The notes beneath the pieces are model-generated. The model had not been told where the DNA came from. It was given only the letters and a program-made list of their open reading frames with translations, and did no database searches. Positions 1 to 5,834 of a DNA stretch of 9,568 nucleotides are shown in pieces. Position 1 is the first letter of the stretch, and the number at the start of each line of letters is the position of its first letter. The stretch comes from Clostridiales bacterium (GTDB lineage: Bacteria > Bacillota > Clostridia > Oscillospirales > QAMX01), in contig QAMX01000146.1 of the NCBI GenBank assembly GCA_003149835.1, forward strand, positions 1 to 9,568. The letters run 5' to 3'. Both the position numbers and the translations under genes were made by a program.

Positions 1-360
1 GATCTGTTTCCGATTCTCGCCGTCGCCGCCTGCGGCGGCATGGGCGATACGGTATTGGAAAACGCGGCGCGGCTGAGGCTCAAAGAGAGCGACCGGATTA
101 CCTCGACCGCGCAGATGATCTCGGCGCTGGGCGGCTCTGTCTCGGAGCGGGCGGACGCGCTGATTGTCCACGGCTGCGGGCGGCTGCTGGGGGGAACGGT
201 CGAGAGCTGCGGCGATCACCGGATTGCGATGGCGGCGGCCGCCGCGTCCGTGCTGTGCGCGGAACCGGTCGTTGTCCGCGGGGCAGAGGCCGTCCGCAAA
301 TCGTATCCGCGCTTTTTTGAGGATTTTCAACAGCTTGGAGGGATCGCAGATGTCGTCTGA
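1..360 (+). CDS. aroA: 3-phosphoshikimate 1-carboxyvinyltransferase (EPSP synthase), C-terminal part
   Basis: EPSP synthase joins shikimate 3-phosphate and phosphoenolpyruvate to give 5-enolpyruvylshikimate 3-phosphate, the sixth step of the shikimate pathway, in the cytoplasm. Only the last 119 residues are present; the reading frame is open from base 1, so the gene begins upstream of the window. Visible family motifs are DLFPILAV at the left edge, the LRLKESDRI block carrying the catalytic Lys-Glu pair and the substrate-binding Arg, the DHRIAMA block (the His-Arg of the PEP site), and the C-terminal SYPRFFEDF signature. The family is usually about 420-430 residues, so roughly the last quarter is seen. 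The stop codon (358-360) overlaps the start of aroC by 11 bases, implying translational coupling. Identity is secure; the missing N-terminus cannot be assessed. Confidence 0.97.
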   Translation, partial: DLFPILAVAACGGMGDTVLENAARLRLKESDRITSTAQMISALGGSVSERADALIVHGCGRLLGGTVESCGDHRIAMAAAAASVLCAEPVVVRGAEAVRKSYPRFFEDFQQLGGIADVV

Positions 361-1426
361 ATTCGGAAACCGCCTCAAAATCAACGTCTTTGGCGAATCG
401 CACGGGGCGGCCGTCGGCGTGGTCGTCGACGGTCTGCCTGCCGGAGAGGCTGTCGACTTGGAACAGCTCGGCGCTTTTATGGCGCGCCGCGCCGGAGGCA
501 AGCGCTTTTCCACGCCGCGCCGGGAGGCCGACGCGCCGGTTTTTCTGTCCGGCCTGCGCGAAGGCGTGACGACGGGATCGCCGCTCTGCGCGGTCATTGA
601 GAATCAAAACGTGCGTTCCGGCGATTACAGCGCGCTGGCGGATACGCCGCGCCCCGCTCATGCCGACTATCCGGCGCGCGTGAAATACGGCGGCTTTGAG
701 GACGCGCGCGGCGGCGGGCATTTTTCCGGCCGCCTGACCGCGCCGCTCTGCGCGGCGGGCGCGGTGTGCATGCAGATTCTGGCGCGCCGCGGCGTCCGGA
801 TCGGCGCGCATATCGCCGCAGTCGGCGGCGTCGCGGATACGCCGTTCGATCCGGTCGGCCTGAGCGACGAGCAGCTTTTTCTCGCCGCTTCGCGCGCATT
901 CCCTGTGCTCGACGAGGCCGCCGGAGAAAAAATGCAGGAGGAAATCGCGGCGGCGGCCGCGGAAAAGGATTCGGTCGGCGGGATCGTCGAGTGCGGCGTC
1001 ATTGGGCTGCCGGCGGGGCTCGGCGAGCCGCTGTTCGGAGGGATTGAGAACCGGATCAGCGCGGCGATTTTCGGCATCGGCGCCGTCAGAGGCATCGAGT
1101 TCGGCGCGGGCTTTGCCGCCGCGGCCATGCGCGGTTCGGCGCACAACGACGCGTATTGCATAGAAAACGGCGCCGTCCGCACCGTGTCCAACCGCCACGG
1201 CGGCGTGCTGGGCGGCATGACCACGGGGATGCCGCTTCTGTTCCGCGTCGCTTTCAAGCCGACTCCGTCGATCGGGCAGGAACAGCAGACGGTAAACCTG
1301 AAAACGATGAAGGAAGAGACCATCGCCGTCGCCGGACGGCACGACCCCTGTATCGTGCCGCGCGCCGTGCCGTGCGTCGAGGCGGCGGCTGCGATCGTAA
1401 TGCTGGATTTTCTGTTGGACGGGTAG
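350..1426 (+). CDS. aroC: Chorismate synthase
   Basis: This enzyme removes phosphate from EPSP to form chorismate, using reduced FMN as a catalytic cofactor. The protein is 358 residues, normal for the family. GESHG (residues 15-19) carries the first conserved active-site His (H18), and RPAHADY (101-107) the second (H104). KYGGFEDARGGGHFSGRLTAP (112-132) matches the FSGRLTAP variant common in Firmicutes. RGSAHND (261-267), FKPTPSI (302-308) and GRHDPC (329-334) complete the FMN/EPSP site. The frame stays open upstream to 164, but ATG 350 is chosen because GGAGGG (337-342) lies 7 bases before it and the family N-terminus starts there. It overlaps aroA by 11 bases and is followed by a 52-base gap before pheA, so it is part of the same operon. 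Confidence 0.98.
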   Translation: MSSEFGNRLKINVFGESHGAAVGVVVDGLPAGEAVDLEQLGAFMARRAGGKRFSTPRREADAPVFLSGLREGVTTGSPLCAVIENQNVRSGDYSALADTPRPAHADYPARVKYGGFEDARGGGHFSGRLTAPLCAAGAVCMQILARRGVRIGAHIAAVGGVADTPFDPVGLSDEQLFLAASRAFPVLDEAAGEKMQEEIAAAAAEKDSVGGIVECGVIGLPAGLGEPLFGGIENRISAAIFGIGAVRGIEFGAGFAAAAMRGSAHNDAYCIENGAVRTVSNRHGGVLGGMTTGMPLLFRVAFKPTPSIGQEQQTVNLKTMKEETIAVAGRHDPCIVPRAVPCVEAAAAIVMLDFLLDG

Positions 1427-1478
1427 CGGAACCATTTATGATCGAATCGATTAAAACGACATCGGGAGGACGAGACAC

Positions 1479-2621
1479 ATGGAACTTGAAGAACTGAGAA
1501 AAAAACTGGACGGCGTAGACGACGGCCTGCTGCGGCTGTTTCAGGAGCGCATGGCTACGGTCAAAGAGATCGCCTCGTATAAAAAAGAACACGACATGCC
1601 CGTGCTCAGCCAGAAGCGCGAGCGGGCGATTCTGGAACGCGTTTCGGAGCAGGCGGGCGAAGAGATCGAGGATTACGCGCGGATTCTGTATACGACGCTG
1701 TTTGACCTCAGCCGTTCCTATCAGGCTCGGCTTTTGAACCCCAACGGCGGCGCGCTGTCGGCCAAAATTCAGCAGGCCCTCGACCACACGCCGAAGCTGT
1801 TTCCAAAACGCGGAATCGTCGCCTGCCAGGGCGTCGAGGGCGCTTACTCGCAGCTCGCCTGCGACAAGCTCTTTCCGTCGGCGAACATTCTCTATTTCAA
1901 AAACTTCGAGGGCGTGTTTAGCGCCGTCGAACGCGGGCTGTGCCAGTATGGGATGCTGCCGATTGAAAACAGCACCTACGGCACGGTCAACGCGGTCTAT
2001 GATCTGATGCGGCACTTCCGCTTTTACATCGTGCGGAGCGTGAAGCTGAAAATCGACCACGCGCTGCTGACCCGGCCGGGCGTGCGCCTCGCCGACGTCC
2101 GCGAGATTTTCTCGCATGAGCAGGCCGTCGGGCAGTGTTCGGAATTTTTGAAAAAGTATCCCGACATCAAGGTGACGATCTGCGAAAACACGGCGATGGC
2201 GGCAAAGCAGGTCGCCGAGAGCGGCCGAAGCGACTGCGCGTCGATCTCCTCGCGCGACTGCGCCGCGCTCTACGGCTTGCAGATCGCCGAGGACGGGATC
2301 CAGAACAGCGACAGTAACTACACGCGCTTTATCTGCATCGCCAAGGACCTGGCGATCTATCCGGGCGCGAACCGCATCAGCCTGATGCTGTCCGTGCCGC
2401 ATACGCCCGGCGCGCTCTACACGATGATTTCTAAATTCTCTGCGCTTGGGCTGAACCTGACCAAGCTGGAAAGCCGCCCCATCCCCGGGCGGGACTTTGA
2501 GTTCCTGTTCTATTTCGACATGGAGGCCTCGGTCTATTCGCAGGCGGTGCTCTCTCTGCTCGACGAACTCGCCGGGGGGCCGGAACAATTCGTATTCTTA
2601 GGGAGCTATTCGGAGGGCTGA
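1479..2621 (+). CDS. pheA: Bifunctional chorismate mutase / prephenate dehydratase (P-protein)
   Basis: The protein turns chorismate into prephenate and then phenylpyruvate, the committed branch to phenylalanine. Its 380 residues hold three domains. An AroQ-class chorismate mutase spans about 1-87, and aligning it by eye with E. coli PheA retains R7, R24, K35, R47, E48 and Q82. The prephenate dehydratase spans about 112-290, with PIENSTYGTV (161-170), SHEQAVGQC (212-220) and the catalytic NYTRF (280-284). A C-terminal ACT domain spans about 298-376, with GALYTM (311-316) and ESRPIPGRDFEF (331-342), the motifs that bind phenylalanine for feedback inhibition. ATG 1479 is preceded by GGGAGG at 1464-1469. 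The stop is 3 bases before the aroE-aroK start. Feedback inhibition by phenylalanine is inferred from the intact ACT motifs. Confidence 0.97.
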   Translation: MELEELRKKLDGVDDGLLRLFQERMATVKEIASYKKEHDMPVLSQKRERAILERVSEQAGEEIEDYARILYTTLFDLSRSYQARLLNPNGGALSAKIQQALDHTPKLFPKRGIVACQGVEGAYSQLACDKLFPSANILYFKNFEGVFSAVERGLCQYGMLPIENSTYGTVNAVYDLMRHFRFYIVRSVKLKIDHALLTRPGVRLADVREIFSHEQAVGQCSEFLKKYPDIKVTICENTAMAAKQVAESGRSDCASISSRDCAALYGLQIAEDGIQNSDSNYTRFICIAKDLAIYPGANRISLMLSVPHTPGALYTMISKFSALGLNLTKLESRPIPGRDFEFLFYFDMEASVYSQAVLSLLDELAGGPEQFVFLGSYSEG

Positions 2622-2624
2622 GGC

Positions 2625-3863
2625 ATGGAATACGGCTTGATCGGCGAACGGCTTGGGCACAGCTATTCGGCCGAGATCCACAGAGCCTTCGGCGCGTATG
2701 ACTACGAGCTGGTGAGCCTGCCGCCCGAAAAACTGGAAGCGTTTATCCGGGGACGGGAATACCGCGGGCTGAACGTCACCATCCCGTATAAGCAGGCGGT
2801 GATGCCGTTTTGCGACGAGATCTCCGGCACGGCGCGGAAAATCGGCAGCGTGAACACCATCGTCAGGCGTCCGGACGGCTCGCTGTACGGCGACAACACC
2901 GATTACGCGGGCTTTGCGGCGATGGCGGCGCGCGCGGGCATTTCGTTTGACGGGAAAAAGGTCGCCGTGCTGGGCAGCGGCGGAACGTCGCTGACGGCGC
3001 GCGCAGTCGCCGCCGGCGCGGGTGCGGCCGAGATCGTCACAGTTTCCCGAAAGGGGGACGTGACCTATGACGATCTGTCAAAGGCGGCCGACAGCGATAT
3101 TGTCGTCAACACTACGCCGGTCGGCATGTACCCGCACAACGGCGAAAGCCCCGTGTCGCTGGAACGCTTTCCGCGCTGCACAGGCGTCGTGGACGTGATC
3201 TATAACCCGCTGCGGACAGCCCTCGTCTCCGAGGCGGCGGAACGGGGCGTCGCCTGTACCGGCGGGCTGTATATGCTGACCGCGCAGGCGGCGCGCGCCT
3301 ATGCGCTGTTTTGCGGCGCGCCGCTGCCGGAAGACAGGCTCGAAGCGGTCTACCGCTCTCTGCTTGCCTCCGTGGAAAATATCGTGCTGGTCGGAATGCC
3401 CGGCAGCGGCAAGACGACGGTGGGCCGTATCCTCGCGGAGAGGCTCGGCCGGACGTTTGTCGATCTCGACGCGGCCGTGGAGCAAAAGGCGGGCATGACG
3501 GTTCCGGAGATTTTTGCGCGGCGCGGCGAGGAGACGTTCCGCGGCTATGAGCGCGAGGCGGCCGCCGAATACGGCCGGCAGAAGGGATTGGTGATCGCGG
3601 GCGGCGGCGGGATTGTGCTTTCGGCGCAGAACCGCGCCGCGCTGCGGCAGAACGGGCGCGTCTATCTCCTGGAACGCCGGCTCGACCGATTGGAAACGGC
3701 GGGGCGGCCGCTCTCGGGAGATCTCTCCGCTCTGCGGGAGATGGCGGCGCGGAGACAGCCGCTGTACGCGCTGGCATGCGACACGGCGATCGATAACAAC
3801 GCCGCGCCGGAAACGGCGGCGGAGCGGATACGGGAGGATTTTTATGAAGCTGCTTGTCATTAA
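2625..3863 (+). CDS. aroE-aroK: Fused shikimate dehydrogenase - shikimate kinase
   Basis: One 412-residue protein carries two consecutive pathway enzymes. Residues 1 to about 250 are shikimate dehydrogenase (NADPH, dehydroshikimate to shikimate): GHSYS (11-15) binds shikimate, NVTIPYK (50-56) ends in the catalytic Lys, VNT is at 76-78, GDNTD (89-93) ends in the catalytic Asp, GSGGTS (117-122) is the dinucleotide loop, then NTTPVGMYP (162-170) and GLYMLTAQA (214-222). Residues from about 252 to 412 are shikimate kinase (ATP, shikimate to shikimate 3-phosphate): P-loop GMPGSGKTT (257-265), DLD (280-282), R306, the GGGG substrate loop (326-329), lid GRPLSG (360-365) and RRQPLY (376-381). All expected catalytic residues are present and the linker is only a few residues. 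GGAGGG at 2612-2617 precedes ATG 2625. The 3' end overlaps aroQ by 20 bases. The fusion is read directly from one uninterrupted frame. Confidence 0.96.
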   Translation: MEYGLIGERLGHSYSAEIHRAFGAYDYELVSLPPEKLEAFIRGREYRGLNVTIPYKQAVMPFCDEISGTARKIGSVNTIVRRPDGSLYGDNTDYAGFAAMAARAGISFDGKKVAVLGSGGTSLTARAVAAGAGAAEIVTVSRKGDVTYDDLSKAADSDIVVNTTPVGMYPHNGESPVSLERFPRCTGVVDVIYNPLRTALVSEAAERGVACTGGLYMLTAQAARAYALFCGAPLPEDRLEAVYRSLLASVENIVLVGMPGSGKTTVGRILAERLGRTFVDLDAAVEQKAGMTVPEIFARRGEETFRGYEREAAAEYGRQKGLVIAGGGGIVLSAQNRAALRQNGRVYLLERRLDRLETAGRPLSGDLSALREMAARRQPLYALACDTAIDNNAAPETAAERIREDFYEAACH

Positions 3864-4272
3864 CGGGCCGAATCTGAACCTGCTCGGCGTGCGCGAGCCG
3901 GAAATTTACGGCAAAGCCGACTATGCCGCGCTCTGCGCGTTTGTCCGGGAGGCGGCGCAGGAGGCGGGCGTCGAGGCGGACATTGTGCAGTCTAACCATG
4001 AGGGTGTCCTCGTCGATTGGATTCAGCAGGCGCTCGGCTGCTACGACGGAATCGTCATCAACCCCGCCGCCTATACGCACACAAGCGTTGCGATTCTCGA
4101 CGCGCTGAAAGCGGTCGCGCTCCCGGCTGTCGAGGTGCATCTGTCCGATATCGACCGGCGCGAGCCGTTCCGGCGCGTTTCCTATGCCGGCATGGCCTGC
4201 GTCAAGACGTTCTGCGGCATGGGCTTTGAGGGCTATCGGGCCGCGATTCGGTTTCTGGCGGAGAAACGATGA
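3844..4272 (+). CDS. aroQ: 3-dehydroquinate dehydratase, type II
   Basis: The protein dehydrates 3-dehydroquinate to 3-dehydroshikimate, the third step of the shikimate pathway; type II enzymes form dodecamers and act by trans-elimination. The 142 residues match the usual 140-150. Motifs in order are INGPNLNLLGVREPEIYG (6-23) with the flexible-loop Arg (R17) and catalytic Tyr (Y22), QSNHEG (49-54), INPAAYTHTS (72-81), and EVHLSDIDRREPFR (97-110) with the catalytic His (H99). The frame is open far upstream inside aroK, but ATG 3844 is preceded by GGGAGG (3832-3837) at 6 bases and begins exactly at the family N-terminus. It overlaps aroE-aroK by 20 bases and is the last gene before the operon terminator. 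The name follows the type II dehydratase convention, not the AroQ class of chorismate mutase. Confidence 0.97.
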   Translation: MKLLVINGPNLNLLGVREPEIYGKADYAALCAFVREAAQEAGVEADIVQSNHEGVLVDWIQQALGCYDGIVINPAAYTHTSVAILDALKAVALPAVEVHLSDIDRREPFRRVSYAGMACVKTFCGMGFEGYRAAIRFLAEKR

Positions 4273-4321
4273 CGGCGGGAATTCTGTCTGCACAGGAAAA
4301 GCGATATCGTATCTAACAATA

Positions 4322-4358
4322 AACAAACCGGCAGGCTATTTTAGCCTGCCGGTTTGTT
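4322..4358. terminator. Bidirectional intrinsic terminator between aroQ and the HTH gene
   Basis: A perfect 16-bp inverted repeat (4322-4337 with 4343-4358) encloses a 5-base ATTTT loop. The GC-rich core AACCGGCAGGCT has A-rich and T-rich outer parts, so RNA from either strand gives a stable hairpin followed by a U-rich run: TTTGTT on the + strand, TTTGTTTATTGT on the minus strand. It sits 50 bases after the aroQ stop and 37 bases after the stop of the convergent HTH gene. Ending both transcripts is the natural reading. Confidence 0.88.
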
Positions 4359-4383
4359 CATTGCCGGACCCTTTGGGGAGAAA

Positions 4384-4397
4384 AAGCGCAAACGCTT
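4384..4397 (-). terminator. Weak hairpin at the stop codon of the HTH gene
   Basis: AAGCG (4384-4388) and CGCTT (4393-4397) form a 5-bp stem with a 4-base loop, overlapping the TAA of the minus-strand HTH gene. On the minus strand the stem runs into TTTTTC. It may help to end the short transcript, but the stem is small and the 16-bp hairpin beyond it is far stronger. Confidence 0.35.
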
Positions 4398-4608
4398 ATT
4401 CCGCCTCGTCTTCTGTAAAAAGGAACAGTTCGTTCGGCGTACATTCCAGCAGAAGACAGAGCGTTTCGATGTTTTCATAGCGGATCGAACGGGTTTCGTT
4501 GTTCATCATCTTATTAAAATTCTGATAGCTCATACCGAGCTGGCGGTAGAGCCAATATTTTGTGCGTCCTTTTTTCGCAAGCAATTCAAGAGCGTTTAAT
4601 CGAATCAT
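4396..4608 (-). CDS. Small Cro/C1-type helix-turn-helix transcriptional regulator
   Basis: The predicted product is 70 residues and consists almost entirely of one DNA-binding domain of the XRE (lambda repressor-like) type. The segment TKYWLYRQLGMSYQNFNKMM (residues 16-35) has the pattern of helices 2 and 3, and the stretch ending LECTPNELF (54-62) is the usual final helix of this compact single-domain family. No ligand or oligomerisation domain is present. The start is ATG at 4608-4606, with GGAG (4619-4616) about 7 bases before it. It faces away from the 108-residue gene at 4762 across a 153-base AT-rich gap and converges on aroQ. Such small regulators are often autoregulatory or belong to mobile or stress modules; the target here is unknown. 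The family is confident, the specific role is not. Confidence 0.85.
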   Translation of the reverse strand: MIRLNALELLAKKGRTKYWLYRQLGMSYQNFNKMMNNETRSIRYENIETLCLLLECTPNELFLFTEDEAE

Positions 4609-4661
4609 AGCCTATCTCCACATAACGTATTTATCAATCAGATGATACCGTATTTTTCCCC

Positions 4662-4690
4662 TTTACATATAGATTAAAACATTATATAAT
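4662..4690 (+). promoter_or_regulatory. Near-consensus sigma-A promoter for the 108-residue gene
   Basis: TTTACA (4662-4667) and TATAAT (4685-4690) are separated by 17 bases, giving 11 of 12 consensus positions at ideal spacing. Transcription would start near 4697, about 65 bases before ATG 4762. The -10 box lies inside a 10-bp perfect palindrome, ATTATATAAT (4681-4690), and an interrupted palindrome ATAC-C-GTAT lies at 4645-4653. Either could be an operator for the divergent HTH protein, which is inference only. Confidence 0.82.
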
Positions 4691-4761
4691 GAAAATATGA
4701 GATAGAGGAATATTCGGTCCGTTCCGTTCGTGTATAAAAACGATGTTTTAGGAGATAAATA

Positions 4762-5088
4762 ATGTCAGAAACAACAAATGAAAACAGATTCAAGAAAAAC
4801 GCGGCGAAATGGCGGCCGGCGGCCGGTCTGTCTGTTGCGTCGGTGAAAGAGGTTCGGATGGTTGACAGAAAAAAAGTGGAGGAAACGCTGCGCAAGCTCG
4901 CGGCACAGGAAGGGCGAAGCGTAGAGGCGATCCGCGCGGATATTCAAGAGGCGATTGACGCGGCCTATGACAACCCCGAGCCGAAGTATCGAAAGGAATG
5001 GGAAAAGGTGCCGTTTGAGGGCGAGCGCCCGACGGCGGAAGACGTGATCCTGTATCTCTCGCGGCAGATGGAAAAACGGAAAAAATAA
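4762..5088 (+). CDS. Small soluble protein of unknown function
   Basis: The 108-residue product is charged and has no signal peptide or membrane segment. I do not recognise the family with certainty. Residues 33-70 look helical, and the pattern KLAAQEGRSVEAIRADIQEA (44-63) followed by IDAAY recalls the recognition-helix region of the Spo0A C-terminal domain (A..K/Q..T/S..RV/IRA.I..AI..A). The C-terminus, PTAEDVILYLSRQM (90-103), suggests another helix. ATG 4762 follows AGGAG (4750-4754) and lies downstream of the promoter at 4662-4690. An in-frame ATG at 4858, just before the recognisable domain, would give a 76-residue protein and is a possible alternative. The gene is divergent from the HTH regulator, so the two may be co-regulated. 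No terminator is seen directly behind it; the bidirectional hairpin at 5425-5467 is the next one. Confidence 0.75.
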   Translation: MSETTNENRFKKNAAKWRPAAGLSVASVKEVRMVDRKKVEETLRKLAAQEGRSVEAIRADIQEAIDAAYDNPEPKYRKEWEKVPFEGERPTAEDVILYLSRQMEKRKK

Positions 5089-5372
5089 GGCTGAAACAGA
5101 CAATCGCGGACGAGAAGAACGGATGCCGCTTGGCCGAACGAATACGCCGGGCAGACGGGCGGCGGAAGTTTCGGAAATTTATGCATAGAAATGAAAGGCA
5201 TAAACGGCTGCGGCGCGTGAATCACAAGGGGAAACAATCAGGCGCGGGGTTCTTTGAGCGTGAACGATAGCCGTGAAATCGCTGGAAGCTTTAAAAAAAG
5301 AGATTCTAAAAGAGATTCTAATGAGGCGTTTTGCCGATTTTTTGAAGATTTGAGCCTGTCAAAACGAAAAAA
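5089..5372. other. Gene-poor stretch with no supported coding region
   Basis: Between the end of the 108-residue gene and the terminators of the tRNA I see no reading frame with both a ribosome binding site and recognisable protein features. Short frames exist (for example a 21-codon one from 5123) but none is convincing. The only notable structure is the 12-base tandem repeat at 5296-5319. The stretch could be a decayed gene or the 3' untranslated region of the gene before it. Confidence 0.5.
5296..5319. repeat. Two-copy 12-base tandem repeat
   Basis: AAAAGAGATTCT occurs twice in perfect tandem (5296-5307 and 5308-5319). It lies in the gene-poor stretch and has no recognised function. It could be a slippage product or a pair of binding half-sites. 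Confidence 0.8.
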
Positions 5373-5405
5373 CGCAGGAGATCCAGCGCAATGGGATCTC
5401 CCGCG
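5373..5405 (-). terminator. Second intrinsic terminator downstream of the tRNA
   Basis: GGAGATCC (5377-5384) pairs with GGATCTCC (5394-5401) over a 9-base loop. After one mismatch, CGC (5373-5375) pairs with GCG (5403-5405). On the minus strand the stem runs directly into TTTTTTCGTTTT, a good U-rich tail; on the + strand nothing T-rich follows. It therefore acts on leftward transcription, as a backup about 20 bases beyond the first tRNA terminator. Confidence 0.7.
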
Positions 5406-5424
5406 TGAAAAGAAAAACAGATAC

Positions 5425-5467
5425 AAAAAAAGCCGGACGAGCATGGATTGCCTGTCAGGCTTTTTTT
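5425..5467. terminator. Intrinsic terminator directly behind the tRNA, also active rightward
   Basis: AAAAAAAGCC (5425-5434) pairs perfectly with GGCTTTTTTT (5458-5467). One mismatch further in, GAC (5436-5438) pairs with GTC (5454-5456). Both strands end in a run of seven T. On the minus strand it follows the tRNA CCA end after a single base, so ending the tRNA transcript is its main role. On the + strand it may stop readthrough from the 108-residue gene before it runs into the tRNA antisense. Confidence 0.85.
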
Positions 5468-5468
5468 G

Positions 5469-5545
5469 TGGTGGACCTTCAGGGACTCGAACCCCGGACC
5501 GACCGGTTATGAGCCGGTTGCTCTAACCAACTGAGCTAAAGGTCC
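5469..5545 (-). tRNA. tRNA with CAU anticodon (Met or lysidine-type Ile2), CCA encoded
   Basis: The minus strand folds into a complete cloverleaf. The acceptor stem is GGACCTT/AAGGTCC, the D-arm is GCTC..GAGC, and the anticodon stem ACCGG/CCGGT holds the loop CTCATAA (anticodon CAT). A 5-base variable loop follows, then the T-arm CGGGG-TTCGAGT-CCCTG, discriminator A and an encoded CCA at the 3' end (5471-5469). Without CCA it is 74 bases. CAU can read AUG as elongator methionine, or AUA as isoleucine after conversion of C34 to lysidine by TilS. The acceptor stem beginning GGACCTT resembles Gram-positive Ile2 tRNAs as I recall them, but the isotype cannot be settled by eye. The paired G-C start of the acceptor stem argues against an initiator tRNA. 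It is a single-gene transcription unit with its own promoter and terminators. Confidence 0.96.
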
Positions 5546-5560
5546 GCAAAAAACAGGAGT

Positions 5561-5589
5561 ATTATAGCATGAACAACACGATTTGTCAA
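5561..5589 (-). promoter_or_regulatory. Perfect-consensus sigma-A promoter of the tRNA
   Basis: On the minus strand, TTGACA (5589-5584) and TATAAT (5566-5561) are separated by exactly 17 bases, matching all 12 consensus positions. Transcription should start near 5554, leaving a leader of about 9 bases before the mature tRNA 5' end at 5545. A strong promoter of this kind is typical of stable RNA genes. Confidence 0.93.
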
Positions 5590-5628
5590 TTAAAAATCTC
5601 CGAAGAATGAAAAAATCCTTGAATCCGG

Positions 5629-5656
5629 TTGCATATTTTCGCCGATATGGTATAAT
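5629..5656 (+). promoter_or_regulatory. Extended -10 sigma-A promoter for hprK
   Basis: TTGCAT (5629-5634) and TATAAT (5651-5656) are 16 bases apart, and TG at 5648-5649 gives an extended -10. Transcription would begin near 5663, leaving a leader of about 170 bases before hprK. It stands back to back with the tRNA promoter, with about 39 bases between the two -35 boxes. Confidence 0.78.
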
Positions 5657-5834
5657 TAACAGGAAAAATCATTTTTCATCAGTATGAGAAAGGGTCGGCT
5701 GCGGCCCGATACCAGGATGGTTGCCGACAGGCTGCGTCTGTGGCCGCCGGGAACGGTCGGGAAAACGGGGGCGCCGCTTTCGATGGAAACCATAGAGACG
5801 GCGCGTCCGTATTTTACGAGAGGATAAGAGACAT

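Noticed and set aside
98..1435. Long open frame on the minus strand opposite aroA and aroC
   Set aside because: It is antisense to clearly conserved genes, is Arg/Ala-rich as expected for the complement of GC-rich codons, and has no recognisable domain.
1438..1497. 19-codon frame before pheA as a leader peptide for attenuation
   Set aside because: It contains no Phe codon, overlaps the pheA start and has no terminator/antiterminator pair, so it lacks the signs of attenuation.
1254..2588. 444-codon open frame on the minus strand opposite pheA
   Set aside because: Shadow of pheA; no family motif and low-complexity composition.
3112..4326. 404-codon open frame on the minus strand opposite aroE-aroK and aroQ
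   Set aside because: Shadow frame with Arg/Pro-rich low-complexity sequence; it crosses two conserved genes.
5254..5526. 90-codon + strand frame ending in SGTRTPDRPVMSRLL
   Set aside because: Its end is the well-known false translation of a tRNA read on the opposite strand; it also runs through two terminators.
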